Part shown: positions 16,342-24,096 of the stretch, one piece after another
Position numbering within the stretch: the stretch's first letter is position 1
Layout: the number at the start of each line of letters is the position of its first letter
NCBI RefSeq assembly: GCF_030065535.1
Contig: NZ_JASJND010000005.1
Location: forward strand, 1 to 64,000
Direction of reading: 5' to 3'
Length of the DNA stretch: 64,000 nt
Origin: Microbacterium dauci
GTDB lineage: Bacteria > Actinomycetota > Actinomycetes > Actinomycetales > Microbacteriaceae
Made by a program: the position numbers and the translations under genes
Notes under the pieces: generated by a model
What the model saw: the letters and a program-made list of their open reading frames with translations, nothing else
Databases searched by the model: none
Told to the model about the DNA's origin: nothing

Positions 16342-18378
16342 TCATCGCAGGAACGCGGCGGCGACGCCGGAGTCGACCGGGATGTGCAGGCCGGTGGTGC
16401 GGCTGAGCTCCGGGCCGGTCAGCACGTAGACGGCGTCGGCGACGTTCTCGGGCACGACCTCGCGCTTGAGGATGGTGCGGTTCGCGTAGAACTGGCCGAG
16501 GTCCTCTTCCTTGACGCCATAGGTCGCGGCGCGGTTCGCGCCCCAGCCGGCGGCAAAGATGCCCGAACCGCGGACGACGCCGTCGGGGTTGATGCCGTTG
16601 ACGCGCACGCCGTGCTCGCCGAGTTCGACGGCGAGCAGCCGCACCTGGTGAGCCTGGTCGGCCTTCGTCGCGGAGTACGCGATGTTGTTCGGGCCGGCGA
16701 AGACCGAGTTCTTCGACGAGATGTAGATGACGTCGCCGCCCAGCTTCTGCTCGATGAGCGCCTTCGCAGCGGCCTTCGCCACGAGGAACGAGCCCTTCGC
16801 CATGACGTCGTGCTGCAGGTCCCAGTCCTTCTCGGTGGTCTCGAGCAGCGGCTTCGACAGGGACAGGCCGGCGTTGTTCACGACGAGGTCGATGCCGCCG
16901 AAGGCGAGGACCGTCGCGTCGATCGCGGCCTGCACGCCCGCGGCATCCGCCACGTTCGCCGCCACACCGATCGCGACATCCGTGCCGCCGAGCTCGGCCG
17001 CGGCGGCTTGCGCCTTCTCGAGGCCGAGGTCGGCGACGACGACGCACGCGCCCTCAGCCGCGAGACGCGTGGCGATGGCCTTGCCGATACCGGATGCCGC
17101 GCCCGTCACGAACGCGATGCGACCCTGGTGGGTCTTGGGCTTCGGCATCCGCTGCAGCTTCGCTTCTTCGAGCGCCCAGTACTCGATCCGGAACTTCTCG
17201 GCGTCGGAGATGGGCGAGTAGGTCGAAAGTGCCTCGGCGCCGCGCATGACGTTGATCGCGTTCACGTAGAACTCACCGGCCACGCGCGCCGTCTGCTTGT
17301 TCGCGCCGTAGCTGAACATGCCGACGCCCGGGACGAGGACGATGAGCGGGTCGGCGCCGCGAATGGCCGGCGAAGAGGAGTCGGCGTGGGCGTCGTAGTA
17401 CGCCTGGTAGTCGGCGCGGTAGGCGACGTGCAGTTCCTGCAGGCGCGCGATGGACTCCTCGACCGAGGCGGTCGCCGGCAGGTCGAGGATGAGCGGCTTC
17501 ACCTTGGTGCGCAGGAAGTGGTCGGGACAGCTCGTGCCGAGCTCGGCGAGGGCAGGTGCCTTCTCGGATGCCAAGAAGTCGAGCACCACGTCGCCGTCGG
17601 TGTAGTGGCCGACCATGGGCTTGTCGGTCGAGGCGAGTCCGCGGATCGTCGGCGCGAGGGCCGCGGCCTTGGCGTGCCGCTCGTCGTCCGACAGTGCCTC
17701 GAATCCGGCCCGGACCTCGCCGAACGGCTGCGGGGCGCCGTGCTCGGCGATGTAGGCGGCAGCGGTGTCGATGATCCAGGTGGAGTTCCGCTCGGCTTCG
17801 TCGGAGGTGTCGCCCCACGCGGTGATGCCGTGACCGCCGAGGATGCAGCCGATCGCGGCGGGGTTCGCGGCCTTGATCGCAGCGATGTCGAGGCCGAGCT
17901 GGAAGCCCGGGCGACGCCACGGCACCCAGACGACCTTCTCGCCGAAGATCGTGGTGGTCAGCGCCTCGCCGTCGGCGGCGGTCGCGATGGCGATGCCGGA
18001 GTCGGGGTGCAGGTGGTCGACGTGGGCGGCATCCACCAGTCCGTGCATCGCGGTGTCGATCGAGGGGGCTGCGCCACCTTTGCCGTGCAGACAGTAGTCG
18101 AACGCGGCGACCATCTCGTCTTCGCGGTCGAGGCCGGGGTAGACGTCGACGAGCGCACGCATGCGGTCGAGGCGCAGCACGGCGAGGCCCTCGGGCTTGA
18201 GCGTGCCGAGGTCGCCGCCCGAGCCCTTCACCCAGAGGAGCTCGACGGGCTCGCCCGTCACCGGGTCGATGTCGGTGCCCTTCGCCGAGGTGTTGCCGCC
18301 GGCGTAGTTCGTGTTCTTCGGGTCTGCGCCGAGGCGGTTGCTGCGAGCGATGAGGTCGGCGGCGGTCGGGTTCGTCAT
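16342..18378 (-). CDS. rhaEW: Bifunctional rhamnulose-1-phosphate aldolase / lactaldehyde dehydrogenase
   Basis: A 678-residue fusion. The N-terminal class II aldolase/adducin part (about 1-400) has a metal-binding HVDHLHP and a further histidine in LGGHGITAWGD; it cleaves rhamnulose-1-phosphate to dihydroxyacetone phosphate and L-lactaldehyde. The C-terminal short-chain dehydrogenase (about 425-678) has FVTGAASGIGKA and the catalytic YSATK, and oxidises lactaldehyde. The ATG at 18378 has GAAGGA upstream. The same fusion is known in Bacillus (YuxG/RhaEW) and actinobacteria. It is full length. Confidence 0.92.
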   Translation of the reverse strand: MTNPTAADLIARSNRLGADPKNTNYAGGNTSAKGTDIDPVTGEPVELLWVKGSGGDLGTLKPEGLAVLRLDRMRALVDVYPGLDREDEMVAAFDYCLHGKGGAAPSIDTAMHGLVDAAHVDHLHPDSGIAIATAADGEALTTTIFGEKVVWVPWRRPGFQLGLDIAAIKAANPAAIGCILGGHGITAWGDTSDEAERNSTWIIDTAAAYIAEHGAPQPFGEVRAGFEALSDDERHAKAAALAPTIRGLASTDKPMVGHYTDGDVVLDFLASEKAPALAELGTSCPDHFLRTKVKPLILDLPATASVEESIARLQELHVAYRADYQAYYDAHADSSSPAIRGADPLIVLVPGVGMFSYGANKQTARVAGEFYVNAINVMRGAEALSTYSPISDAEKFRIEYWALEEAKLQRMPKPKTHQGRIAFVTGAASGIGKAIATRLAAEGACVVVADLGLEKAQAAAAELGGTDVAIGVAANVADAAGVQAAIDATVLAFGGIDLVVNNAGLSLSKPLLETTEKDWDLQHDVMAKGSFLVAKAAAKALIEQKLGGDVIYISSKNSVFAGPNNIAYSATKADQAHQVRLLAVELGEHGVRVNGINPDGVVRGSGIFAAGWGANRAATYGVKEEDLGQFYANRTILKREVVPENVADAVYVLTGPELSRTTGLHIPVDSGVAAAFLR

Positions 18379-18403
18379 GGGTGTTCCTTCGGTGCGGTGC
18401 GGG

Positions 18404-19249
18404 TCAGAGCGCGGCGAGGCGCGCAGCGAAACGATCGAGGGTGAGGGAGGCGGCAGGGCCGTCTGCGGGCCGGTTGAGGTATCCGTGATCGGTGCCCGGC
18501 TCGACGATGTGGTCGACGCTCCGGCCGGCATCGGCGAGCGTGCGGGCGAAATGCTCGCTCGAGACGCGGAGCTCGTCGACCTCACCGGCGACGATGAGCG
18601 TCGGCGGGAAGTCGGCGAGCTCGTCGGCCGTCGCGCGTCCGGGGATCGCGGCGATCGGCGCGGCATCCACTGGGCCACCGAGGTAGTTCTCGTACATCGG
18701 CAGGACGACGTCGGGGCCGAACCGATCGGCCGCGGGCTGGGCGTCGAGGGCGCGGCGGAGCGCTGCGTCGGGGTCGGGCTGCACGGCGAGGAGCGTGGGG
18801 TAGGCGAGCATGACGAGCGCGGGGGCGGTGCGGCCGGAGTGCACGAGTCGCAGCGTCGCGCCGGCGGCGATGTTCCCGCCGGCGCTGGCGCCGCCGATCG
18901 CGAGGCGTGCGGGGTCGACGCCGAGTGTCGCGGACTCGGTGAGCATCCACTCCCACGCCGTCAGGGCGTCGTCGGATGCCGCTGGATAGTGCGCACGCAC
19001 TCGCGAGGTTTCCGGAGCCGGGGATCCTGCAGGAAGCGGGGCGAGTCGATAGTCGACCGAGCACACCGTGATACCCGCACTCGCGAGCGTGCGCGCGACG
19101 TGGTCGGCCTCGGGCATGTCGAGGTCGCCGCCGGCGAAGCCGCCGCCGTGCAGCCAGAGCAGGCCGGGTGTCGGGCGTTCCGCCAGCCCGGCGGGGTACA
19201 CGCGCACGAGGCCGTCGGCTGCGCCGAACGGTGCGGGTGTGTCGCTCAT
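18404..19249 (-). CDS. Alpha/beta hydrolase (HSL-type esterase)
   Basis: A 281-residue cytoplasmic esterase of the hormone-sensitive lipase group. The oxyanion motif HGGG (LLWLHGGGFAGGD), the nucleophile elbow GGASAGGN and a late GTDHGY histidine are visible. GAGGAGC precedes ATG 19249. It lies inside the rhamnose operon between rhaI and rhaEW, so it may remove acetyl or similar esters from imported rhamnose-containing oligosaccharides. RG-I is often acetylated. The substrate is inference. Confidence 0.8.
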   Translation of the reverse strand: MSDTPAPFGAADGLVRVYPAGLAERPTPGLLWLHGGGFAGGDLDMPEADHVARTLASAGITVCSVDYRLAPLPAGSPAPETSRVRAHYPAASDDALTAWEWMLTESATLGVDPARLAIGGASAGGNIAAGATLRLVHSGRTAPALVMLAYPTLLAVQPDPDAALRRALDAQPAADRFGPDVVLPMYENYLGGPVDAAPIAAIPGRATADELADFPPTLIVAGEVDELRVSSEHFARTLADAGRSVDHIVEPGTDHGYLNRPADGPAASLTLDRFAARLAAL

Positions 19250-19373
19250 GCTCTGCTCCTCGAGTCATCACCGGTCACGGCGTCCGGGTGTCGGCGGTGC
19301 GTCGTGTCGGGCGAACGGTGGGGGTGGGAACCGGTGGCGCAGGGATCGGCATCCCGCGCCACCGGTGGTCGGG

Positions 19374-20540
19374 TCAGGCGCCCCAGCCGGCCTGCGTGCC
19401 GCCGACGCGGTCGTCGGCGATGGTCTGCTGGTAGCCGGATGCCGCATACGCGGCCATCGGGTCAGCGGGCAGGTCGCGCGACTCGCGCCACTCGGCGAGG
19501 GCGGGCCGCACGTCGGTGTAGAACGCGTCCATCAGCACGGCGTTGGCGCCGAGCACATCGTTCGCGGTCTGCGCCGCGGTGAGCGCATCGCGGTCGACGA
19601 GCAGCGCGCGTGCCGTCATCTCCTGGACGTTCAGCACCGAGCGGATCTGGCCCGGGATCTTGTCCTCGATGTTGTGGCACTGGTCGAGCATGAACGCGAC
19701 ATCGGGGTTGTTCAGGCCGCCGCCTCGGACAACCTCGGTGAGGATGCGGAATAGCTGGAACGGGTCGGCCGAGCCCACGATGAGGTCGTCGTCGGCGTAG
19801 AAGCGCGAATTGAAGTCGAACGAACCGAGCTTTCCGAGGCGCAGGAGCTGCATGACGATGAACTCGATATTCGTGCCGGGCGCGTGATGACCCGTGTCGA
19901 GGCAGACCATGGCCTTGTCGCCGAGCGATGCCACCTGGGCGTAGGAGGTCCCCCAGTCCGGAACGTCGGTGTGGTAGAACGCCGGCTCGAAGAACTTGTA
20001 CTCGAGGACGAGACGCTGCTCCTCGCCGAGGCGCGCGTAGATCTGCTGGAGCGAGTCCTGCAGGCGGTCCTGGCGGCCGCGCATGTCGTTCTGACCCGGG
20101 TAGTTCGACCCCTCGGCGAGCCAGATCTTGAGGTCGCGCGACCCCGTGGCATCCATGATGTCGATGCACTCGAGGTGGTGGTCGATCGCCTTGCGGCGGA
20201 TGCGTTCGTCGTGGTGGGTGAGAGCGCCGAACTTGTAGTCCTCGTCCTGGAACGTGTTCGAGTTGACGGTGCCGAGCTCGACACCCAGGTCCTCGGCGTG
20301 ACGGCGGAGGGTGGCGTAGTCGTCGACCTTGTCCCACGGAATGTGCAGCGCGACGCTCGGGGCGAGCGCCGTGTAGCGGTTGACCTGGGCGGCATCCGCG
20401 ATCTTCTCGAACGGGTCGCGGGGCGTGCCGGGCGTCGCGAAGACGCGGAAGCGGGTGCCGGAGTTGCCGAAGGCCCAGCTGGGCAGTTCGATGCCCTGGC
20501 CTTCGAGCTGGGTGAGGATCTCTGGGGACAGCGTCGTCAT
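19374..20540 (-). CDS. rhaI: L-rhamnose isomerase
   Basis: A 388-residue TIM-barrel metalloenzyme that converts L-rhamnose to L-rhamnulose. It belongs to the RhaI group, as in Pseudomonas stutzeri, rather than the E. coli RhaA group. VALHIPWDK, LEYKFFEPAFYHTDV, CLDTGHHAPGTNIE and FDFNSRFYADDDL contain the expected metal and substrate residues. ATG 20540 overlaps the rhaM stop (ATGA), giving tight coupling. Confidence 0.92.
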   Translation of the reverse strand: MTTLSPEILTQLEGQGIELPSWAFGNSGTRFRVFATPGTPRDPFEKIADAAQVNRYTALAPSVALHIPWDKVDDYATLRRHAEDLGVELGTVNSNTFQDEDYKFGALTHHDERIRRKAIDHHLECIDIMDATGSRDLKIWLAEGSNYPGQNDMRGRQDRLQDSLQQIYARLGEEQRLVLEYKFFEPAFYHTDVPDWGTSYAQVASLGDKAMVCLDTGHHAPGTNIEFIVMQLLRLGKLGSFDFNSRFYADDDLIVGSADPFQLFRILTEVVRGGGLNNPDVAFMLDQCHNIEDKIPGQIRSVLNVQEMTARALLVDRDALTAAQTANDVLGANAVLMDAFYTDVRPALAEWRESRDLPADPMAAYAASGYQQTIADDRVGGTQAGWGA

Positions 20541-20893
20541 GAGGGGTCGCTTTCTGCGGCGGAGGCCGCCGACTGGTCGTGCAGGTTGAAGACTTCGGTG
20601 AGCGGGGTGGCCGCCTGGTCGGGTCGACCGGCGAGGCCGATGAAGAACGGGGCCATCTCGGCTTCCCATGCCGCGGCGACGGGGGAGGCGGCGAGGTACG
20701 CCTGCGCGGCCGCGTCGTCGTCGACCTCGTAGTAACCGAAGAGTCGGCCGCCGGCGCCGAGGAAGAGCGAGTAGTTGCGCCGACCGGATGCCGCGATCTC
20801 GGCGAGCATCTCTGGCCAGACCGGCGTGTGTCGGGCGATGTACTCGTCGAGGAGCGCCGGGTCGACCTGCAGCTGAAAGGCCACGCGGGTCAT
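20537..20893 (-). CDS. rhaM: L-rhamnose mutarotase
   Basis: A 118-residue protein that interconverts L-rhamnose anomers. RHTPVWPEML, with the likely catalytic His22, and NYSLFLGAGGRLFGYYE match the family. Family members are usually about 104 residues; the extra length is a short C-terminal tail. It is the first gene of the minus-strand operon rhaM-rhaI-esterase-rhaEW-rhaB-lldD and follows the operator region at 20942-20975. Confidence 0.92.
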   Translation of the reverse strand: MTRVAFQLQVDPALLDEYIARHTPVWPEMLAEIAASGRRNYSLFLGAGGRLFGYYEVDDDAAAQAYLAASPVAAAWEAEMAPFFIGLAGRPDQAATPLTEVFNLHDQSAASAAESDPS

Positions 20894-20941
20894 GTCACTC
20901 CTTTGTGGGAGGCCGGACCTCCGCGGGCCGGCATCGAGACC

Positions 20942-20975
20942 TGAAACGATTCACACCGTAGTCTGAAACGAATCA
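20942..20975. promoter_or_regulatory. Tandem operator-like sites between rhaM and its LacI gene
   Basis: TGAAACGATTCA (20942-20953) and TGAAACGAATCA (20964-20975) are near-identical direct repeats 22 bp apart, about two helical turns, each with the central CG and partial dyad typical of LacI-family operators. They lie between the divergent rhaM and LacI starts, so one site set could control both. Confidence 0.65.
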
Positions 20976-20996
20976 GACGTCAAGGCGGGACCGGTA

Positions 20997-21989
20997 GTGG
21001 CAACGAGTGTGAAGGACGTCGCGAAAGCGGCTGGGGTGTCGGTCGGCACGGTGTCGAATGTGCTCAACCGGCCCGAGAAGGTCGCGGCCGCGACCGTCGA
21101 GCGCGTGCACGAGGTGATCGCCGAGCTCGGGTTCGTGCGCAACGACGCCGCCCGGCAACTGCGCGCCGGGCGCAGCCGCAGCCTGGGGCTCGTCGTGCTC
21201 GACACCGCGAACCCGTTCTTCGCGGAGGTCGCCCGCGGCGCAGAGGAGCGCGCTGCGCACCACGGCGTCTCGGTGCTCGTCGGCAATAGCGACCAACTCC
21301 CCGGGCGAGAGGCCGCCTACCTCGACCTGTTCCGCGAGCAGCGGGTGAACGGCGTGCTGCTGACTCCGGTGTCCGACGCGACCGCGTTCGGTGACCTCGG
21401 GATCCCGCTCGTCCTCCTCGACGCCGAGGATGAGGGTGCCGACGTCCCCTCGGTCGCGGTCGACGACGTCGAGGGCGGCGCGCTCGCGGTCGGGCACCTG
21501 CTCGAGCGCGGGCGTCGACGCATCGCGTTCGCCGGGGGACCGGCATCCATCCGACAGGTCGCCGACCGACTCGAGGGCGCACGTCGCGCGATCGCGGCGG
21601 TGCCCGATGCGACGCTCGAGGTCATCGAGACGCCGTCGCTCACGGTGCTCGCCGGGCGGAACGTCGGCGAACAGCTCGCCCACCGCGCCCCCGCCGACCG
21701 GCCGGACGGCGTCTTCTGCGCGAACGACTTGCTCGCCGTCGGCGTGCTGCAGGGCGCCGGCATCCTCGGTGACCTCCGCGTGCCCGACGACATCGCCCTC
21801 GTCGGCTACGACGACATCGACTTCGCGCAGGCGACCGTCGTGCCGCTCACCTCGGTGCGCCAGCCGGCGCGCGAGATCGGCGCTGCCGCCGTCGACGCGC
21901 TCTTCGCCGCGCTCGCCGACCCGGATGCCGCGCCGCAGCGCATCCGCTTCCGCCCCGAGCTCGTCGTCCGCGCCTCCACCGGCGGCTGA
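20997..21989 (+). CDS. LacI-family regulator of the rhamnose operon
   Basis: A 330-residue repressor. The N-terminal helix-turn-helix KDVAKAAGVSVGTVSNVLNR includes the hinge-type continuation, followed by a periplasmic-binding-type ligand domain (SLGLVVLDTANPFFAEV; FCANDLLAVG; ALVGYDDIDFA). GTG 20997 follows AAGGCGGGA. It is divergent from rhaM with two candidate operators in between, so it most likely represses rhaM-lldD and itself until rhamnose or rhamnulose is present. Confidence 0.88.
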   Translation: MATSVKDVAKAAGVSVGTVSNVLNRPEKVAAATVERVHEVIAELGFVRNDAARQLRAGRSRSLGLVVLDTANPFFAEVARGAEERAAHHGVSVLVGNSDQLPGREAAYLDLFREQRVNGVLLTPVSDATAFGDLGIPLVLLDAEDEGADVPSVAVDDVEGGALAVGHLLERGRRRIAFAGGPASIRQVADRLEGARRAIAAVPDATLEVIETPSLTVLAGRNVGEQLAHRAPADRPDGVFCANDLLAVGVLQGAGILGDLRVPDDIALVGYDDIDFAQATVVPLTSVRQPAREIGAAAVDALFAALADPDAAPQRIRFRPELVVRASTGG

Positions 21990-21994
21990 GCAGG

Positions 21995-23002
21995 TCAGGC
22001 AGGGAGCAGCTCGAGGGCGAGGGGGCGCCACTGCGGGCGGAAGAGGTACAGGCAGCCCAGGCGCAGGCGGGTCGCGGCGGCGTAGGCGGCCAGGCGGGTG
22101 GCATCCGCTCCCACGGCATCGGCGGTGCGATCGATCCACTCGCGGGCGACGTCGGCGCGCTCGGGTGACCAGTGTCGCTGCGCGAGGCGCAGGTCGACGT
22201 GGACGCGCAGGTTCGCGAGGTCGAGCTCGGGCTCGGCGCGGGCCACAGTGTCGACGTCGAGTACGCCGATGCGCTCGCCGTCCCACAGCAGCTGCTTGTC
22301 GTGCAGGTCGCGGTGACTGAGCACGAGGAGGGGTGAAGGGTGCCGCCGCAGCCCACGGGTCACTGCGGCGGCACCGGTCTCGAGGGCGGCGGCGCGCCCC
22401 GGCAGCGCGCGCACTGCGTGCGCGACCCACTCCTGGGCGACCCGGGCCTCGGCCGCCGCGTCATGCACCGGCGCGTCGCCGGGGTCGTTCGCGACCGTGC
22501 GGACCCAGCCGGTGTGCCACGCGCGCCACGCGGCATCCCAGTCGCGATCGGCCGTCGTCGGGTCGGCGCCGAGCGCGTGCAGGGTGCGACCGGCGACCGT
22601 CGAGAACCGCACGACGCCGCGCGCTTCGGCTCCGTGGTCGGGCGTGTGCTCGGGGACGGCGAAGACGCTGCCGAACGCTGCGGCCTGCGCGGATGCCGCG
22701 ACGACGTCGGCCGCCTTCCGTGGGCGCACGACCTTGAGGTACCCGCCGTCCGCCCGCACGACCGCGCGCTTGCCTGGCCGGTGCGACACGAGGTCGCCGG
22801 TGACGTCGGCGAGTCCGGGGAGCGACGGGTCGACACCGGCGGGGTCGGCGGTGATGCGGCCGCCCGACCACCACGCGCCACGCACCCTTCCGTCGGCGCG
22901 GAGTTCGACCGGCTGCGGGCCCGACGCGACCGGCCAAGCGCGCGAGACCGTCCACGTCTCGCCGTCGACGCGGGCGGTGGCGGGGAGGTCGACGGCGCTC
23001 AT
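21995..23002 (-). CDS. APH-like phosphotransferase
   Basis: A 335-residue protein of the aminoglycoside phosphotransferase/choline-kinase-like fold. LVLSHRDLHDKQLLWDGE carries the Brenner catalytic HRD, but Gln replaces the usual Asn of the H.D....N motif; IGVLDVDTV provides the metal aspartate. The ATG at 23002 overlaps the previous stop. It is the last gene of a coupled six-gene minus-strand cluster with three glycosyltransferases and an ABC exporter, so it may phosphorylate a sugar or lipid intermediate. The substrate is unknown. Confidence 0.68.
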   Translation of the reverse strand: MSAVDLPATARVDGETWTVSRAWPVASGPQPVELRADGRVRGAWWSGGRITADPAGVDPSLPGLADVTGDLVSHRPGKRAVVRADGGYLKVVRPRKAADVVAASAQAAAFGSVFAVPEHTPDHGAEARGVVRFSTVAGRTLHALGADPTTADRDWDAAWRAWHTGWVRTVANDPGDAPVHDAAAEARVAQEWVAHAVRALPGRAAALETGAAAVTRGLRRHPSPLLVLSHRDLHDKQLLWDGERIGVLDVDTVARAEPELDLANLRVHVDLRLAQRHWSPERADVAREWIDRTADAVGADATRLAAYAAATRLRLGCLYLFRPQWRPLALELLPA

Positions 23003-24096
23003 GCGGCCACCCCGGCCGTGACGTCGGCGGCCAGGTCGATCGCCCGGCGCATCGCCGTCGGCCACGACGGGTCGCCGGTGCGGAACGGTTCGACGGCGCG
23101 CTGGAGGGCGGCCGTCGCCGTCCAGCGGGCGAGGGCAGCCTCGTCGAGCTCGCCCTCGTATCCACTGCGGAGCGCATCGGTCAGCTCAGCGCCGCGGCCC
23201 GCGAGCAACTCGCCGGCGGCGAAGGCGCCCAGGTCGCGCTCCGGCTCGCCGAGCCCGGCGCGGTCGAAGTCGATGAGCCGCACGTCGCCCTCTCCGACGA
23301 GCACCTGGTCGGCGGTGAAGTCGCCGTGGACGGCGCCGCTGCGCACCCCGACAGGGAGTCGGTGGATGCCGCCCGCGACGCGCTCCGCGCGCGCACCGAG
23401 GTCGGGGTCGAGCACGGCGATCGCGTCGACCGCGCCGGTGAGATCGGCGTCGCCGGTCGTCGACGGTGCGAGCTCGCCCGCGACGTGCCACGGCGCGCGG
23501 TGGAGCGCCGCGAGCGCGCGGCCGGCCGCGGTCGCGGCATCCGCGTCGGGGTGATCTGCGAGGTCGCCGTCGCCCCACCAGGGGGTCGCCTGCACGCCGG
23601 TCGCGACGGGCTGCGACGGGAGGACGAGGAGCCCGGCTTCCGCGAGACGGGCGGTGAGGGGTGCGGCATCCGCCGCCGAGACCTTCATCGCCCGGTCGCC
23701 GACCCGGACCACGAGCCGCCGGTGCGGGTTGTAGCGCAGGACGGTGTCGCCCCAGGCGCCGCCGAGTGCGCGCCGGCCCCGGCGCAGCACCGGTCCGAGG
23801 ACGCGGTCGGCGGAGATGGTGCCGGCAGCGGTCTGCGCGAGGCCGCCGACGTCTACGACGACCGCACCGGAGCGCCGCGCGCGGTGCCGGGTCTTCGCGA
23901 GCTTCTCGGGGTCGGCGTAGGCCGCGACCCAGCCGTGCGCGTCGCCCTGCCGCACGCCGAGGACGAGGCTCGTGCCCGGCTTGTAGCGCACCCGCTCGAT
24001 GACGGTCGGGGCGCCGAGCAGGTCGGTCATCCGATCGGCGTCGAGGAGGTCTGCGACGGGCAGCTGCGGGTCGCGGGCCGCGAGGTCGGCGATCAT
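22999..24096 (-). CDS. APH-like phosphotransferase, second copy
   Basis: A 365-residue kinase-like protein related in fold to its downstream neighbour. GAVHGDFTADQVLVGEGDVR holds the catalytic HGD, again with Gln instead of Asn, and RLIDFDRAG the metal aspartate. GGAGGTG precedes ATG 24096, which overlaps the ABC exporter stop. Two such kinases in tandem, both with the Asn-to-Gln change, suggest related but distinct substrates. Nothing identifies them as resistance enzymes. Confidence 0.7.
   Translation of the reverse strand: MIADLAARDPQLPVADLLDADRMTDLLGAPTVIERVRYKPGTSLVLGVRQGDAHGWVAAYADPEKLAKTRHRARRSGAVVVDVGGLAQTAAGTISADRVLGPVLRRGRRALGGAWGDTVLRYNPHRRLVVRVGDRAMKVSAADAAPLTARLAEAGLLVLPSQPVATGVQATPWWGDGDLADHPDADAATAAGRALAALHRAPWHVAGELAPSTTGDADLTGAVDAIAVLDPDLGARAERVAGGIHRLPVGVRSGAVHGDFTADQVLVGEGDVRLIDFDRAGLGEPERDLGAFAAGELLAGRGAELTDALRSGYEGELDEAALARWTATAALQRAVEPFRTGDPSWPTAMRRAIDLAADVTAGVAA

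Noticed and set aside
21995..24096. Reading the two APH-like proteins as aminoglycoside resistance genes
   Set aside because: They are coupled to glycosyltransferases and an exporter and lack the standard Asn of the catalytic loop.
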